From the NCBI RefSeq assembly GCF_023516555.1, contig NZ_JAMGBD010000001.1:1789623-1853622 (forward strand): a stretch of 64,000 bases of DNA, read 5' to 3'. The notes below the pieces were generated by a model, which saw only the letters and a program-made list of their open reading frames with translations, was not told where the DNA came from and did not search any database. Made by a program: the position numbers and the translations under genes. This DNA is from Sphingomonas alba. Lineage in GTDB: Bacteria > Pseudomonadota > Alphaproteobacteria > Sphingomonadales > Sphingomonadaceae. Of the stretch, positions 17,105-26,538 are shown piece after piece (positions within the stretch are counted from its first letter, which is position 1; each line of letters begins with the position of its first letter).

Positions 17105-19837
17105 TCAGGCGGGCACGGTGGATGGCGGGGTAGAAGACAATTTGCGCTCGAGGTCGCGCAACACGCCGCGCGGGCCGCTGTACGCGAACCAGGTCAGGGC
17201 GGCGCAGCTGACGTAGAAGAAGAGGAAGCCCCAGAGCGCGACATTGGCTGTACCGGTCAGCTGGATGGACGAACCATAGGCCTTCGGGATGTAAAAGGCG
17301 CCATAAGCAGCGATTGCGGAGATGAAGCCGATCACGGCCGCGGATTCACGCTCCGCCTGCATGCGTCGGTCGGCTTCCGGAAGCGCGGCTTCGGTGCGAT
17401 CGATTTCACGGCGCATGATGCCGGGCACCATCTGGAAGGTTGACGCGTTGCCGACCCCGCTCGCGACGAACAACAGCAGGACCATCGCGAAGAAGCCGCC
17501 GAAGCTCTGCGCATCAAGGAACCAGATCATACCGAGGATCGCGGCGATCTGAACGGTGAACACCCAGAAGCTGACGCGGGCGCCGCCGTAACGGTCCGAT
17601 ACCCATCCGGTCGCCGCGCGTGAGATCGCGCCCAAGAGAGGGCCGACAAACGCATATTTGAGTGCGTTGACCTCAGGGAAGACCAGCTTGGCCAGCAACG
17701 GGAAGCCGGCTGACATGCCGATGAAGGTGCCGAAGGTGCCTGTGTAGAGCCAGCACATCAGCCAAGTGTGCAGACGTCCGAAGATGGTCGCCTGGTCGGC
17801 GAACGATGACTTGGCGCTCAGAATGTCATTCATGCCAAACCATGCGACGATCGCGCCGACCATGATCAGCGGGACCCAAATGAAGCCGGCGTTCTGCATC
17901 CAAAGCTGGGTGCCGTCCGAGGCTACCTGCCCATGGCCACCGAGGAAGCCGAACAGGCTCATCGTGACGACGAGTGGAACGAGGAACTGCATGAGGCTAA
18001 CGCCTAGGTTGCCGAGTCCAGCGTTGAGCGCGAGCGCATTGCCCTTCTCCTTCTTCGGGAAGAAGAAGCTGATGTTCGCCATCGACGATGCGAAGTTGCC
18101 ACCGCCGAGCCCGCAGAGGAGGGCGAGCACGAGGAAGATCAGGTAGGGGGTGTCAGGCGACTGAACCGCGTAACCGATCCCGAATGCCGGAATCAGCAAC
18201 GACCCGGTCGACAGGGTCGTCCATAGACGGCCGCCGAAAATTGGGACCAGGAAGGCGTAGAAGATACGAAGCGTCGCTCCGGAAAGCCCCGGCAGTGCAG
18301 CTAGCCAGAATAGCTGGTCGGTGGTGAAATCGAAGCCAATCGCGGGCAGGCGAGCGACGACGACGCTCCACACCATCCAGACGGCGAAGGACAGCATCAG
18401 GCAGTAAGTCGAGATCCAGAGGTTGCGACGGGCCACGGCGCGACCGCCACTCCGCCAGAACTCCTCATCCTCGGGCCGCCAATCTGCAATCGGGCCAGCG
18501 CGGCGCGCCGGTATTTCGATGTCCGGCTCTCCAAGGCCGCGCATTTCGGGCAGTTCCGGGACTTGGCCCGCGCGTCCTGCGCGTATTGCCGACCGCTCCA
18601 TTTGCCGGATGGCAAAGTGCATCCACGCGAGTGCGACCGATACTAGGACGAACAGAAGCACGAAGCAGCTCGTCCAGACGCCAGTCAGGTCGTTGAGCGC
18701 GCCGAATGCGAGCGGCAGAACAAAGCCGCCGAGGCCGCCGACCATGCCGACGAGGCCGCCGACCGCGCCAACGTGGTTGGGATAATAGACGGGGATATGC
18801 TTGAACACCGCAGCCTTGCCGAGGCTCATGAAGAAGCCCAGCACGAAGATGGTGACCAGGAACGGCACCAAGCCCATCTCGGTGCGGAAGGTGATTGGGC
18901 CGCGGACTCCGTCGATGATGTAGGTCGTCGGCGGATAGGAAAGCATGAAGGTGGTCAGCACCGAAATGCCGAAGGTCACGTACAGCACCGACCGAGCCCC
19001 ATACCGATCGGCAAGCTTGCCTCCGTAGATGCGGAACAGGCTGGCCGGCACCGAGTAAAAGGCCGCGAGCATGCCGGCGGTTTTCACGTCGAGATGATAG
19101 ACGCCCATGAGGTAGCGGGGCAGCCACAACGCCAAGGCTACGAAGGCGCCGAAGACAAAGAAATAATAGAGCGCAAACCGCCAGACCTGCAGGTTCCTAA
19201 GGACGGCCAGCTGGCTGCTCATTGCAGCCGCCTTGCTGCCTGACTTGGCCCGCTCGACCTGCTCGGGATCTTCTTTCGTGAAAGCGAGGAAGAGCACGGA
19301 CGTAACGATCAAGGCTGCCGCCCAGACCTGGGCCACGGCCTGCCAGCCCATTGCGACCATGACGAAGGGCGCAAGGAATTTGGTCACGGCGGCGCCGACG
19401 TTTCCCGCTCCGAAGATACCGAGCGCCAGCCCCTGTTTCTCCTTCGGGAAGAATTTCGAAACGTAGCTGACTCCGACGGAAAAACCGCCGCCGGCAATGC
19501 CTACGCCAAGCGCTGCAACCAGCAGCTCGCCATAGGTGTCGGCGTAGGAAGTCAGGAAGGTCGCGATTGCGGCGGCGATCATGACGCCGGCAAAGACTCG
19601 GCGGCCTCCAAACTGATCGGCCCAGATGCCGAGGATGACGCGCGTCAGGGAGCCGGTGAGGATCGGGGTTCCAACCAGCAGGCCGAATTCGGTCTCGGAC
19701 AGGCCGAGCCGCTCCTTCACGCCGATGCCGATGATCGAAAAGATCGTCCAAACCGCAAAGCAGACCGTAAAGGCGATCGTGCTCGACCAGAGCGCCCGGC
19801 TGGCACCTGGAGCTGGCTGACCGCTCCCTCTAATCAT
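17105..19837 (-). CDS. narK: Fused NarK1-NarK2 nitrate/nitrite transporter
   Basis: 910 residues, twice the usual MFS length. Half one (about 15-420) is NarK1-like with GGGFSVGVSYVSKFFPKEKQ; half two (about 470-900) is NarK2-like with GGGNFASSMANISFFFPKKE, both nitrate-signature loops of the NNP family. By family knowledge NarK1 is a proton-nitrate symporter and NarK2 a nitrate/nitrite antiporter, so the fusion could both start and sustain exchange. A hydrophilic linker (about 420-465) joins them. An FNR dyad at 19903 lies 65 bp upstream of its start. It precedes narG by 11 bp. Confidence 0.93.
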   Translation of the reverse strand: MIRGSGQPAPGASRALWSSTIAFTVCFAVWTIFSIIGIGVKERLGLSETEFGLLVGTPILTGSLTRVILGIWADQFGGRRVFAGVMIAAAIATFLTSYADTYGELLVAALGVGIAGGGFSVGVSYVSKFFPKEKQGLALGIFGAGNVGAAVTKFLAPFVMVAMGWQAVAQVWAAALIVTSVLFLAFTKEDPEQVERAKSGSKAAAMSSQLAVLRNLQVWRFALYYFFVFGAFVALALWLPRYLMGVYHLDVKTAGMLAAFYSVPASLFRIYGGKLADRYGARSVLYVTFGISVLTTFMLSYPPTTYIIDGVRGPITFRTEMGLVPFLVTIFVLGFFMSLGKAAVFKHIPVYYPNHVGAVGGLVGMVGGLGGFVLPLAFGALNDLTGVWTSCFVLLFVLVSVALAWMHFAIRQMERSAIRAGRAGQVPELPEMRGLGEPDIEIPARRAGPIADWRPEDEEFWRSGGRAVARRNLWISTYCLMLSFAVWMVWSVVVARLPAIGFDFTTDQLFWLAALPGLSGATLRIFYAFLVPIFGGRLWTTLSTGSLLIPAFGIGYAVQSPDTPYLIFLVLALLCGLGGGNFASSMANISFFFPKKEKGNALALNAGLGNLGVSLMQFLVPLVVTMSLFGFLGGHGQVASDGTQLWMQNAGFIWVPLIMVGAIVAWFGMNDILSAKSSFADQATIFGRLHTWLMCWLYTGTFGTFIGMSAGFPLLAKLVFPEVNALKYAFVGPLLGAISRAATGWVSDRYGGARVSFWVFTVQIAAILGMIWFLDAQSFGGFFAMVLLLFVASGVGNASTFQMVPGIMRREIDRTEAALPEADRRMQAERESAAVIGFISAIAAYGAFYIPKAYGSSIQLTGTANVALWGFLFFYVSCAALTWFAYSGPRGVLRDLERKLSSTPPSTVPA

Positions 19838-19902
19838 CGCGCTTCTCCTGCAAACCGAATCTGGTTGCAGCTTGCCTCTGGCAAGAATGAGCAGGGCGGC
19901 GA

Positions 19903-19916
19903 TTGATCAGAATCAT
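19903..19916. promoter_or_regulatory. FNR box upstream of narK-narGHJI
   Basis: TTGAT-CAGA-ATCAT matches TTGAT-N4-ATCAA at 9 of 10 positions. It lies in the 91-bp gap between moaA and narK, with its centre about 72 bp before the narK start, a spacing that allows class II activation at about -41.5 from a start site roughly 30 bp before the ATG. Confidence 0.75.
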
Positions 19917-19928
19917 TTGCTGGCGCTC

Positions 19929-20936
19929 TCAGCCTCCCGTTACGCTCATGTGGCGGTCAACAGCCGGCGAACCGCCAATGTGAAAGTCATGTCTCCGGGG
20001 CTTTCCTGCCAGCAGCTGGTCAAGAAGCGCATCCACGGCCGCGGCATCACCCGAGCGAAGCGCGTCCCGGAGCTCAACCTTCTGGTCGTGACCGAGACAG
20101 CCATAGATCGTGCCGGTAGCGGCGATCCGGATCCGGTTGCAGCCATCGCAGAAATTGTTGGTCAGCGGCGTGATGAGGCCCAGGCGGGCGCGCAGCTCCG
20201 GGATTTCGAAGTACCGTGCGGGTCCACCGGTGCGCTTCGCCGAGGGCAGGAGGGTAAAGCGGTCCTGCAAGCCCTGCCGGACCACGTCGAGCGGCAGATA
20301 ATGGCTCGTGCGATCTTCCTCGACGTCACCGAGCGGCATTGTTTCGATGAGCGTAAGCTCCATGCTCATCGCGGCGCACCAGCGCAGCATGTCCTCGATT
20401 TCGTCGTTGTTGATGCCGGCCAGGGCAACCATGTTGATCTTGACGGCGAGTCCGGCCGACAAGGCTGCGTCGATCCCGCGCAGTACCTGGTTCAGGTTCC
20501 CGCCGCGCGTGATGTGGGCGAACCTGTCAGCACTTCGGCTGTCGAGACTGACATTGATGCGCCGAACGCCGGCATCGTGAAGTTCGCCGGCGAATTTTTC
20601 GAGCCGGGTGCCATTGGTTGTCATCACCAACTCGTCGAGGCCGTGGCCAATGCGATGCCCAAGCGTGCGCACAAGCTCCATCACGTTTTTGCGGACCAGG
20701 GGCTCGCCTCCGGTCAGGCGGATCTTGCGAACTCCGCGAGCAATGAGGATGTCGGCGAGCGCGGCCATCTCCTCGAGCGTGAGGATTTCGCGCCTCGGCA
20801 GGAACTGCATGTGCTCCGCCATGCAATAGCGGCACCGAAGGTCGCATCGATCTGTGACGGAGAGGCGAACATAAGTAATGTGGCGGCCAAAGCCGTCGAC
20901 CAGCTTTGTAGTGGACTCTGCTGTGAGACTGTTCAC
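19929..20936 (-). CDS. moaA: GTP 3',8-cyclase MoaA
   Basis: 335-residue radical SAM enzyme for the first molybdenum-cofactor step, converting GTP to 3',8-cyclo-7,8-dihydro-GTP. The N-terminal cluster is C31-x3-C35-x2-C38 (CDLRCRYC). TGGEPLVRK binds SAM; the C-terminal second cluster is CDGC followed by a Cys 14 residues on (NFCDGCNRIRI, IYGC). It ends VTGG; the terminal Gly-Gly is needed in MoaA. It lies directly upstream of narK on the same strand and divergent from hemN, with a candidate FNR site in the divergent gap. Confidence 0.95.
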   Translation of the reverse strand: MNSLTAESTTKLVDGFGRHITYVRLSVTDRCDLRCRYCMAEHMQFLPRREILTLEEMAALADILIARGVRKIRLTGGEPLVRKNVMELVRTLGHRIGHGLDELVMTTNGTRLEKFAGELHDAGVRRINVSLDSRSADRFAHITRGGNLNQVLRGIDAALSAGLAVKINMVALAGINNDEIEDMLRWCAAMSMELTLIETMPLGDVEEDRTSHYLPLDVVRQGLQDRFTLLPSAKRTGGPARYFEIPELRARLGLITPLTNNFCDGCNRIRIAATGTIYGCLGHDQKVELRDALRSGDAAAVDALLDQLLAGKPRRHDFHIGGSPAVDRHMSVTGG

Positions 20937-20995
20937 GGCCTGCCCTCGCTCCGGTTCATCATGCTTCGCGACTAGAACCGAATCGCAATGCTCTA

Positions 20996-21009
20996 GTGAC
21001 TTGGATCAA
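20996..21009. promoter_or_regulatory. Candidate FNR box between moaA and hemN
   Basis: GTGAC-TTGG-ATCAA, 8 of 10 matches. Its centre is about 66 bp before moaA and only about 21 bp before the hemN ATG, so activation of moaA is the more plausible use; for hemN it would sit in the leader or core promoter. Confidence 0.4.
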
Positions 21010-21023
21010 CTTGTCTCTAGGGG

Positions 21024-22400
21024 ATGACCGCTACCCACTATGGGGTGACGGAGACACTCGATCCCGGGTTGCTGGCCCGCTATGGGAACGCCAACTTGCC
21101 GCGTTACACCAGCTATCCGACGGCGCCTCATTTCACTCCCGCCGTCAGCGAGTCTCAGTATCGGAATTGGCTTGCAGAAATGCCGCCATCCAGCGGTTCG
21201 CTCTATCTGCACGTCCCGTTCTGCAAGGCGATGTGCTGGTACTGCGGCTGTCACACCACGGTTGCCAGCCGTGATGGGCCAATCTCGCGTTATCTTGACC
21301 ATCTGACAGCCGAAATCGATCTCGTCGCAGGGCAGCTTTCAGGGGACCTGACGGTTAGGCACGTGCATTTCGGCGGCGGCACCCCAACGCTGATGCCGCC
21401 AGCACGGATGCGCCTGCTCATGGCGCAGCTTCGAACCCGATTCTGTATTGTCGAGGATGCCGAGATTGCGATCGAAATCGACCCCCGGACGCTTCGTCAC
21501 GAGATGGCAAAGATGCTGGGCGAATGCGGATTCAATCGCGCCAGCCTGGGCGTCCAAAGCTTCGATCATGACGTGCAAAAAGCGATCAACCGGGTCCAGA
21601 GTTTTGAGGAAACCGCAAAGGCTGTGCGATCGCTCCGGGAGGCTGGGCTACGGGCTATCAACTTCGATCTAATCTATGGACTACCGGGCCAGACGCTAAA
21701 TTCCTGTTTGGAAACAGTCAGGCTCGCCTTAAAACTGTGCCCGGAACGATTAGCCGTATTTGGCTATGCGCATGTGCCGTCGTTCAAGCCGCACCAGCGC
21801 AAGATCGACGAACGAACCCTCCCTGACTCCGAGCTACGATTTGCCCAGTCACGAGCAATTGCGGACGCGCTCTTGCAGGCAGGCTATGTAGAGATCGGGC
21901 TGGATCACTATGCCCTTCCCGACGACCCGCTTTCGCGGGCTGCGGCTTCGGGGCGTCTCCACCGCAATTTCCAGGGCTACACGACCGACGCAGCCGACGT
22001 CCTTCTCGGCTTCGGCGCGTCGGCAATTGGCCGGCTGCCGCAAGGGTACGTCCAGAACGAGTCGCGGAGCCCCTCCTATCAAAAGGCGGTCGGCGCAGGC
22101 CGCCTCCCGATTGCACGCGGATATGGCTTCCATGACGACGATCGCTTGCGCGGCGCAATCATCGAGCGGTTGATGTGCGACTATCGGGTGGATATCGCTA
22201 GCATCTGCAGTAGCTTCGCGTCGGAACCCGCTGGATTACTGGCTGGACCGGCGCTGGCGGAAATCGCCAGCGCCGGCCTGATCGAACAGGATGGCTGGAA
22301 GGTCTCAGTCCTGCCACACGCTCGTCCGCTGGTGCGCTCGATCGCCGCTGTGTTCGACGCGCACCTGCATCGCGGAGGCACGCACAGCCGCGCAGTTTGA
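21024..22400 (+). CDS. hemN: Oxygen-independent coproporphyrinogen III dehydrogenase HemN
   Basis: 458-residue radical SAM enzyme that makes protoporphyrinogen IX for haem when O2 is absent. The cluster motif is C67-x3-C71-x2-C74-x-C76 (CKAMCWYCGC), the HemN type with the extra Cys. Also visible are FGGGTPTLM, the EIDPRTL strand and NFDLIYGLPGQT. The N-terminus LLARYGNANLPRYTSYPTAPHF is typical of bona fide HemN rather than HemW. Its product supplies haem for NarI during anaerobic growth, which explains its place beside moaA and narK. Confidence 0.94.
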   Translation: MTATHYGVTETLDPGLLARYGNANLPRYTSYPTAPHFTPAVSESQYRNWLAEMPPSSGSLYLHVPFCKAMCWYCGCHTTVASRDGPISRYLDHLTAEIDLVAGQLSGDLTVRHVHFGGGTPTLMPPARMRLLMAQLRTRFCIVEDAEIAIEIDPRTLRHEMAKMLGECGFNRASLGVQSFDHDVQKAINRVQSFEETAKAVRSLREAGLRAINFDLIYGLPGQTLNSCLETVRLALKLCPERLAVFGYAHVPSFKPHQRKIDERTLPDSELRFAQSRAIADALLQAGYVEIGLDHYALPDDPLSRAAASGRLHRNFQGYTTDAADVLLGFGASAIGRLPQGYVQNESRSPSYQKAVGAGRLPIARGYGFHDDDRLRGAIIERLMCDYRVDIASICSSFASEPAGLLAGPALAEIASAGLIEQDGWKVSVLPHARPLVRSIAAVFDAHLHRGGTHSRAV

Positions 22401-22448
22401 CCAGCTGAACTTAGCGATCAGCCGGATCGGCAAACGGCTCCAGATCGC

Positions 22449-24662
22449 TCAACCGCACTTGGAATAGCCGCACTCCAGGCAATTGTTGCAACCCTCGACC
22501 TTGATGAGCGCCGAAGCACCGCATTGCGGACACTGCGGGAGCAACCTCTCGGCGGACTGGGAAACGAAGGCAGTGGCGGGTGATTGTTGCGGCACCAGCC
22601 CGCCAATGTGTCGATCGACAATATCGCCGATCGCGGCGAGCAAGGATGGCACGTATCGTCCCTGCATCCAGGCGCCGCCACGCGGGTCGAAGACAGCCTT
22701 CAGTTCCTCGGCGACGAAAGCGACATCCGACGTACGGCGGAACACGGCCGAAATCATCCGGGTCAGGCCAAGGGTCCACGAATAATGCTCCATGTTCTTG
22801 GAGTTGATGAACATCTCGAAAGGACGGCGCCGGCCATCAAGCTCGATGTCGTTGATCGTCACGTAAACGGCGTGTGCATTCTCGGGCCATTTTAGCTTGT
22901 AGGTTGTGCCATGAAGTTGGTCGGCTCTCGGCGTAAGGGATTCGTTGGCCTCGATTTTCACCTCGGACGTCTCGGCAACACTAAGGACGGATCCGGTGAC
23001 CGCGTTCGGCCGATACGTCGTTAGGCCCTTGCAACCGAGATGATAGCCTTCGACGTAGATATCGGCGAACGCCTCGAAGCCGATGTCCTCGGGACAATTG
23101 ACGGTCTTGGAGATGGAACTGTCGATCAATGCTTGGGCGGCAGCCTGCATCGTCAGGTGGTCAGACGGCGAAAGTGTCTGGGCGCTGACGAACAAGTCGG
23201 CAGGGGGCGGCTCGTCGCCCTTAACTTGGCGCCAGACTCGCATCGCATAGTCCTCGACCTTTTCCTCGCGCTTTGAGCCATCGGGCTGCAGGATTTTCCG
23301 AGTGTAGGAATAGGCGAAGACCGGTTCGATACCTGAGGAAATATTGCCCGCGAGGAGCGACGTCGTGCCTGTGGGTGCGATCGACGTGAGACAGCCGTTG
23401 CGAAGGCCGTGCTCGGCAATGAGGCCGAGCGTTTCCTCATCGAGCTGAGCCAGGTTCGGGCTGTCGAGCATGCAAGGATCGTAGAGCGAAAAGGGAGCCT
23501 TTTCCTTGGCAAGAAGCGCAGAGGCTCGATACGCTTCGCGCTTGATAATGCCGAGCCATTGCTGTGTGAGCTCGACGGCCTCGGCGCTGCCGTAGGTCAC
23601 GCCGCAGAAGAGCAAAGCGTCGGCAAGCCCGGTGATGCCGAGGCCTATGCGGCGCTTGGCCTTGGCCTCTTCCTCCTGCTCGGGCAGCGGATATCGCGAA
23701 ATGTCGATGACGTTGTCGAGGAGCCGCACCGCCGTGCGCGTGACTGAAGCGAGCTCGCTCTCGTTCAATGTACCGCTGTCGAAGGGATGCTCGACCAAGC
23801 TTGCAAGGTTGATCGAACCGAGGAGGCAGGCGCCATAGGGCGGGAGCATCTGTTCGCCGCAAGGGTTGCTGGCGCTGATCGTCTCGCAAAAGGCCAAGTT
23901 ATTCGCGGCGTTGACGCGGTCGACGAAGATGACGCCGGGTTCGGCGACATCGTAGGTAGCGTGCATGAGCCGTTCCCATAGGTCACGCGCGCGCACCGTC
24001 CGGATCGTCTTGCCATCGAACAGCAGCGGCCAATCGTTGTCGGCCCCTAGCGCCGCCATGAAGGCGTCCGTGACCAGTACCGAAAGATTGAAATTCCGGA
24101 ATCGGGCAGGATCCCGCTTCGCGTCGATGAACGCCTCGATATCAGGGTGGTCGATCCGGAGGCAGCCCATCATCGCGCCTCGGCGTTGTCCGGCGGAATG
24201 CACCGTCCTGCACATCGAGTCCCAGCAGTCCATGAAGCTGAGCGGGCCCGAGGCATCGGCTCCGACCCCTTTTACTGGGCTGCCCAACTGCCGAATCGTG
24301 GAAAAATCCATCCCGACGCCGCCGCCTTGCTGCATTGTGACCGCGGCTTGCTTCAAATGGTCGAAAATTCCTTCCAGGCTGTCCGGGATGGTGCCCATGA
24401 CGAAGCAATTGAATAGGGTGACGTTGCGGTCCGTGCCGGCTCCGGCCAGGACGCGACCGGCAGGAATGAAACGCATCTCGGCGATCGCGTCGCGAAAGCG
24501 ACCGTACCAGTCTCCGCGAAGCTCGGGTGCCTCAGCGTCGGCAACTGCCCGCGCTACGCGTTCGGCAGTCTCCGAGAAGGACTGATCGCCGGAACCATCA
24601 TCCGTTTTGAAGCGATATTTCTTAGTCCAGATTTCTTCGGCAAGCGCCACTTCGAATGACAT
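22449..24662 (-). CDS. nrdJ: Adenosylcobalamin-dependent (class II) ribonucleotide reductase NrdJ
   Basis: 737 residues; reduces ribonucleotides using adenosylcobalamin instead of an oxygen-dependent tyrosyl radical, so DNA synthesis can continue without O2. Active-site landmarks are NPCGEQ (Cys268) with MLPPYGACLLGSINL, QQGGGVGMDFS near residue 111, and SIAPTGTTSLLAGNISSGIE. A C-terminal Cys-rich tail (CPQCG, then CNNCLECGYSKC) would re-reduce the active site or bind zinc. No cobalamin riboswitch is visible upstream, but an FNR-like site is. It converges on hemN with a 48-bp gap. Confidence 0.95.
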   Translation of the reverse strand: MSFEVALAEEIWTKKYRFKTDDGSGDQSFSETAERVARAVADAEAPELRGDWYGRFRDAIAEMRFIPAGRVLAGAGTDRNVTLFNCFVMGTIPDSLEGIFDHLKQAAVTMQQGGGVGMDFSTIRQLGSPVKGVGADASGPLSFMDCWDSMCRTVHSAGQRRGAMMGCLRIDHPDIEAFIDAKRDPARFRNFNLSVLVTDAFMAALGADNDWPLLFDGKTIRTVRARDLWERLMHATYDVAEPGVIFVDRVNAANNLAFCETISASNPCGEQMLPPYGACLLGSINLASLVEHPFDSGTLNESELASVTRTAVRLLDNVIDISRYPLPEQEEEAKAKRRIGLGITGLADALLFCGVTYGSAEAVELTQQWLGIIKREAYRASALLAKEKAPFSLYDPCMLDSPNLAQLDEETLGLIAEHGLRNGCLTSIAPTGTTSLLAGNISSGIEPVFAYSYTRKILQPDGSKREEKVEDYAMRVWRQVKGDEPPPADLFVSAQTLSPSDHLTMQAAAQALIDSSISKTVNCPEDIGFEAFADIYVEGYHLGCKGLTTYRPNAVTGSVLSVAETSEVKIEANESLTPRADQLHGTTYKLKWPENAHAVYVTINDIELDGRRRPFEMFINSKNMEHYSWTLGLTRMISAVFRRTSDVAFVAEELKAVFDPRGGAWMQGRYVPSLLAAIGDIVDRHIGGLVPQQSPATAFVSQSAERLLPQCPQCGASALIKVEGCNNCLECGYSKCG

Positions 24663-24717
24663 CGGTCCCCTCCCTTTTCTCCAATTGGGAGAGTGGCAGG
24701 CAGGATGGGACCTAGCC

Positions 24718-24731
24718 TTGATCTAACGCAA
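24718..24731. promoter_or_regulatory. Candidate FNR box upstream of nrdJ
   Basis: TTGAT-CTAA-CGCAA: one perfect half-site, 8 of 10 overall, centred about 62 bp before the nrdJ start in the gap to nnrS. Confidence 0.45.
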
Positions 24732-24742
24732 TTCGCGCGGGC

Positions 24743-25963
24743 CTAGAGCTTGCCGTCGATACGCGGGCCAAGCAGCACCGGGGCATAAGCACCAAGGAAG
24801 CACAGGAGGGCAGCGATCCACGCCGTTCCAGCCACTTCAATTCCAAGCCGATATTCGAGGAGCCCAAGCGGCGCCGTGATCCGGAGAAGCGCTCCCAGTG
24901 TCACCAGCAGGTAAGCGAGCTGGGTCATTGCGCTGGCACGGAGCTCACGACCCGTATGGCCGAGCGAGGCGCGGCTCATGACGGCGAGGATCATGGTCGA
25001 CATCGCCCCGGCGGTGAGCGCGTGAATGGCTGCGGATCTAGGGATCGGCGCACCCAGATCGACGGCCGCCAGCAGGCCAAGTCCGATGGGAATCCAAAGA
25101 TATCCGACGTGAAGGATGAGGACGAGCGGATCGGCAAATGTCTTCCACCCCTTCCAGCGCGCGAGCCGAACTGCCTGACCGGCGGCGGCCGCGGCGAACA
25201 GGATACCCGTAAGCCAGCCGGACGGCGCCGTGATCCAGGCCAGGAACGCCAACGCAGTGGAGACGATGACCGCCGTGTCGAACCGGCCTGGCTGCGTCGG
25301 GAGGCCGTCACTCAAACCCTGCTTTGCAAGCCAATTGCGCGTGAAGGACGGGATGATACGGCCACCGATCAGCGAAATGAGGATCGTGACCAGCGCGACG
25401 GCGCATTTCCATCCGAGATCCGGGTCCGCCAGCCGTCCCGCTGCTGCCAGGTGGTCGACGGCGTTCGCCAGGCCGAACAGGAAGATGAGGCCGACAACCG
25501 GAAAGTTCCGGTTATTTGCTTCAAGCACCTCGCGGCCTGCCAGCCCGGCCAGGACCATGAAGAATCCCACGTCGATGCCGGCGGCGGCTAAGGGCCCGAT
25601 TTCAGCCGAGAAAAGAACGGCAAGCCGCCCGGCGAGCCAAAGCAGGAACAATGCAGCTAGCGGATAGCCAGCGATCGGCAGGCGGCCCGTCCAGTTCGGG
25701 ACTGCCGTCAGCAGGAAGCCGGCGATGATCGCGCCGACAAAGCCAAACAGCATTTCGTGCCTGTGCCATGCGAGCGGGTCGAAGCTGGACGGAAGCGAGG
25801 CACCAGAGCCGAGCGAGTGTAGCCAAATCAGGAGGGCGATGACCGCCCAGGCAGTGCCACCGAAGAAGAACGGCCGAAAGCCGCCCCGCAGGAACGGCGG
25901 CGCGGCTGCCATCCTCGCGTAGCGCAACGCCAGCATCCGTTCGCCTCGGGTTTTGGGTTCCAT
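24743..25963 (-). CDS. nnrS: NnrS-family haem-copper membrane protein
   Basis: 406 residues with about twelve transmembrane helices. Conserved NnrS features are FLRGGFRPFFFGGTAW near residue 20, WHRHEMLFGFVGAIIAGFLLTAVPNW near residue 70 with metal-ligand histidines, and HALTAGAMSTMILAVMSRASLGHTGR near residue 315. In family studies NnrS relieves nitrosative stress and is co-regulated with nitrate/nitrite respiration. It is divergent from the gene at 26112 across a gap with a strong FNR dyad. Confidence 0.9.
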   Translation of the reverse strand: MEPKTRGERMLALRYARMAAAPPFLRGGFRPFFFGGTAWAVIALLIWLHSLGSGASLPSSFDPLAWHRHEMLFGFVGAIIAGFLLTAVPNWTGRLPIAGYPLAALFLLWLAGRLAVLFSAEIGPLAAAGIDVGFFMVLAGLAGREVLEANNRNFPVVGLIFLFGLANAVDHLAAAGRLADPDLGWKCAVALVTILISLIGGRIIPSFTRNWLAKQGLSDGLPTQPGRFDTAVIVSTALAFLAWITAPSGWLTGILFAAAAAGQAVRLARWKGWKTFADPLVLILHVGYLWIPIGLGLLAAVDLGAPIPRSAAIHALTAGAMSTMILAVMSRASLGHTGRELRASAMTQLAYLLVTLGALLRITAPLGLLEYRLGIEVAGTAWIAALLCFLGAYAPVLLGPRIDGKL

Positions 25964-26045
25964 CTCGTTCTTTCATCGCCGGGCGCCAGACCGGTGCGGC
26001 GCCATAAGGTCATTTCATCAATTGCCCGCCGGAAGCCCGACCGAT

Positions 26046-26059
26046 TTGATCCATGTCAA
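26046..26059. promoter_or_regulatory. FNR box between nnrS and the 26112 gene
   Basis: TTGAT-CCAT-GTCAA, 9 of 10 matches. It lies in a divergent gap, centred about 90 bp before nnrS and about 60 bp before the ATG at 26112, and so could serve either or both promoters. Confidence 0.7.
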
Positions 26060-26111
26060 ACTGGGTTGCCGTGCAATTCCTACGGTGGGGTCATTCGCAG
26101 GGAGAAGGTGC

Positions 26112-26531
26112 ATGACCCGCCGCATCGATCAGGGACAAATGCTCAAGCAGGCCGACATTGTGGCAAGCCCGCCCTTGCTTGCCTGCGTCGATCAGAGCTT
26201 TGAGATGCCAACAGCAATTTTCGCGACGATGGGCACGCTGTTCTTCGGCTTTCTCGCGGTGATGACAATTGGCTTTGCCAACCCGAATCTGGCCGTACCG
26301 ATGGCGGTCAACTTCGCCTTCCTGACGGCGTTCTTCGGGATACCTGTGCTTTTCGTGCGTATTCCGCAGGGAGGTTCGCGGGCACTCGGCTGGTCGCGTT
26401 TCATGAGACAGGGCATCCAAACGGCGACTGGTCACAGCTCGGGCACCGAGGCTGCGGTCCTGACCCTGCTTTTGCCTCTGCTAATCTTCCTTTGGGCGGT
26501 CGCGATCACGATCATCGCTGCTCTGATTTAG
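26112..26531 (+). CDS. Hypothetical inner-membrane protein, two or three helices
   Basis: 139 residues starting MTRRIDQGQMLKQADIVASP, with GGGAGAAGG before the ATG; a longer open frame starts at 25953 but has no such site. Hydrophobic segments lie at about 39-60 and 65-85 and at the C-terminus (LTLLLPLLIFLWAVAITIIAAL). The short loop between segments contains RIPQGGSRALGWSRF. Family not recognised. An FNR dyad upstream and nnrS next door suggest an anaerobic or nitrosative-stress role. Confidence 0.65.
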   Translation: MTRRIDQGQMLKQADIVASPPLLACVDQSFEMPTAIFATMGTLFFGFLAVMTIGFANPNLAVPMAVNFAFLTAFFGIPVLFVRIPQGGSRALGWSRFMRQGIQTATGHSSGTEAAVLTLLLPLLIFLWAVAITIIAALI

Positions 26532-26538
26532 GCTGCAT

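Noticed and set aside
24663..24742. Cobalamin riboswitch upstream of nrdJ
   Set aside because: Gap is 80 bp, too short, and lacks the B12-box.
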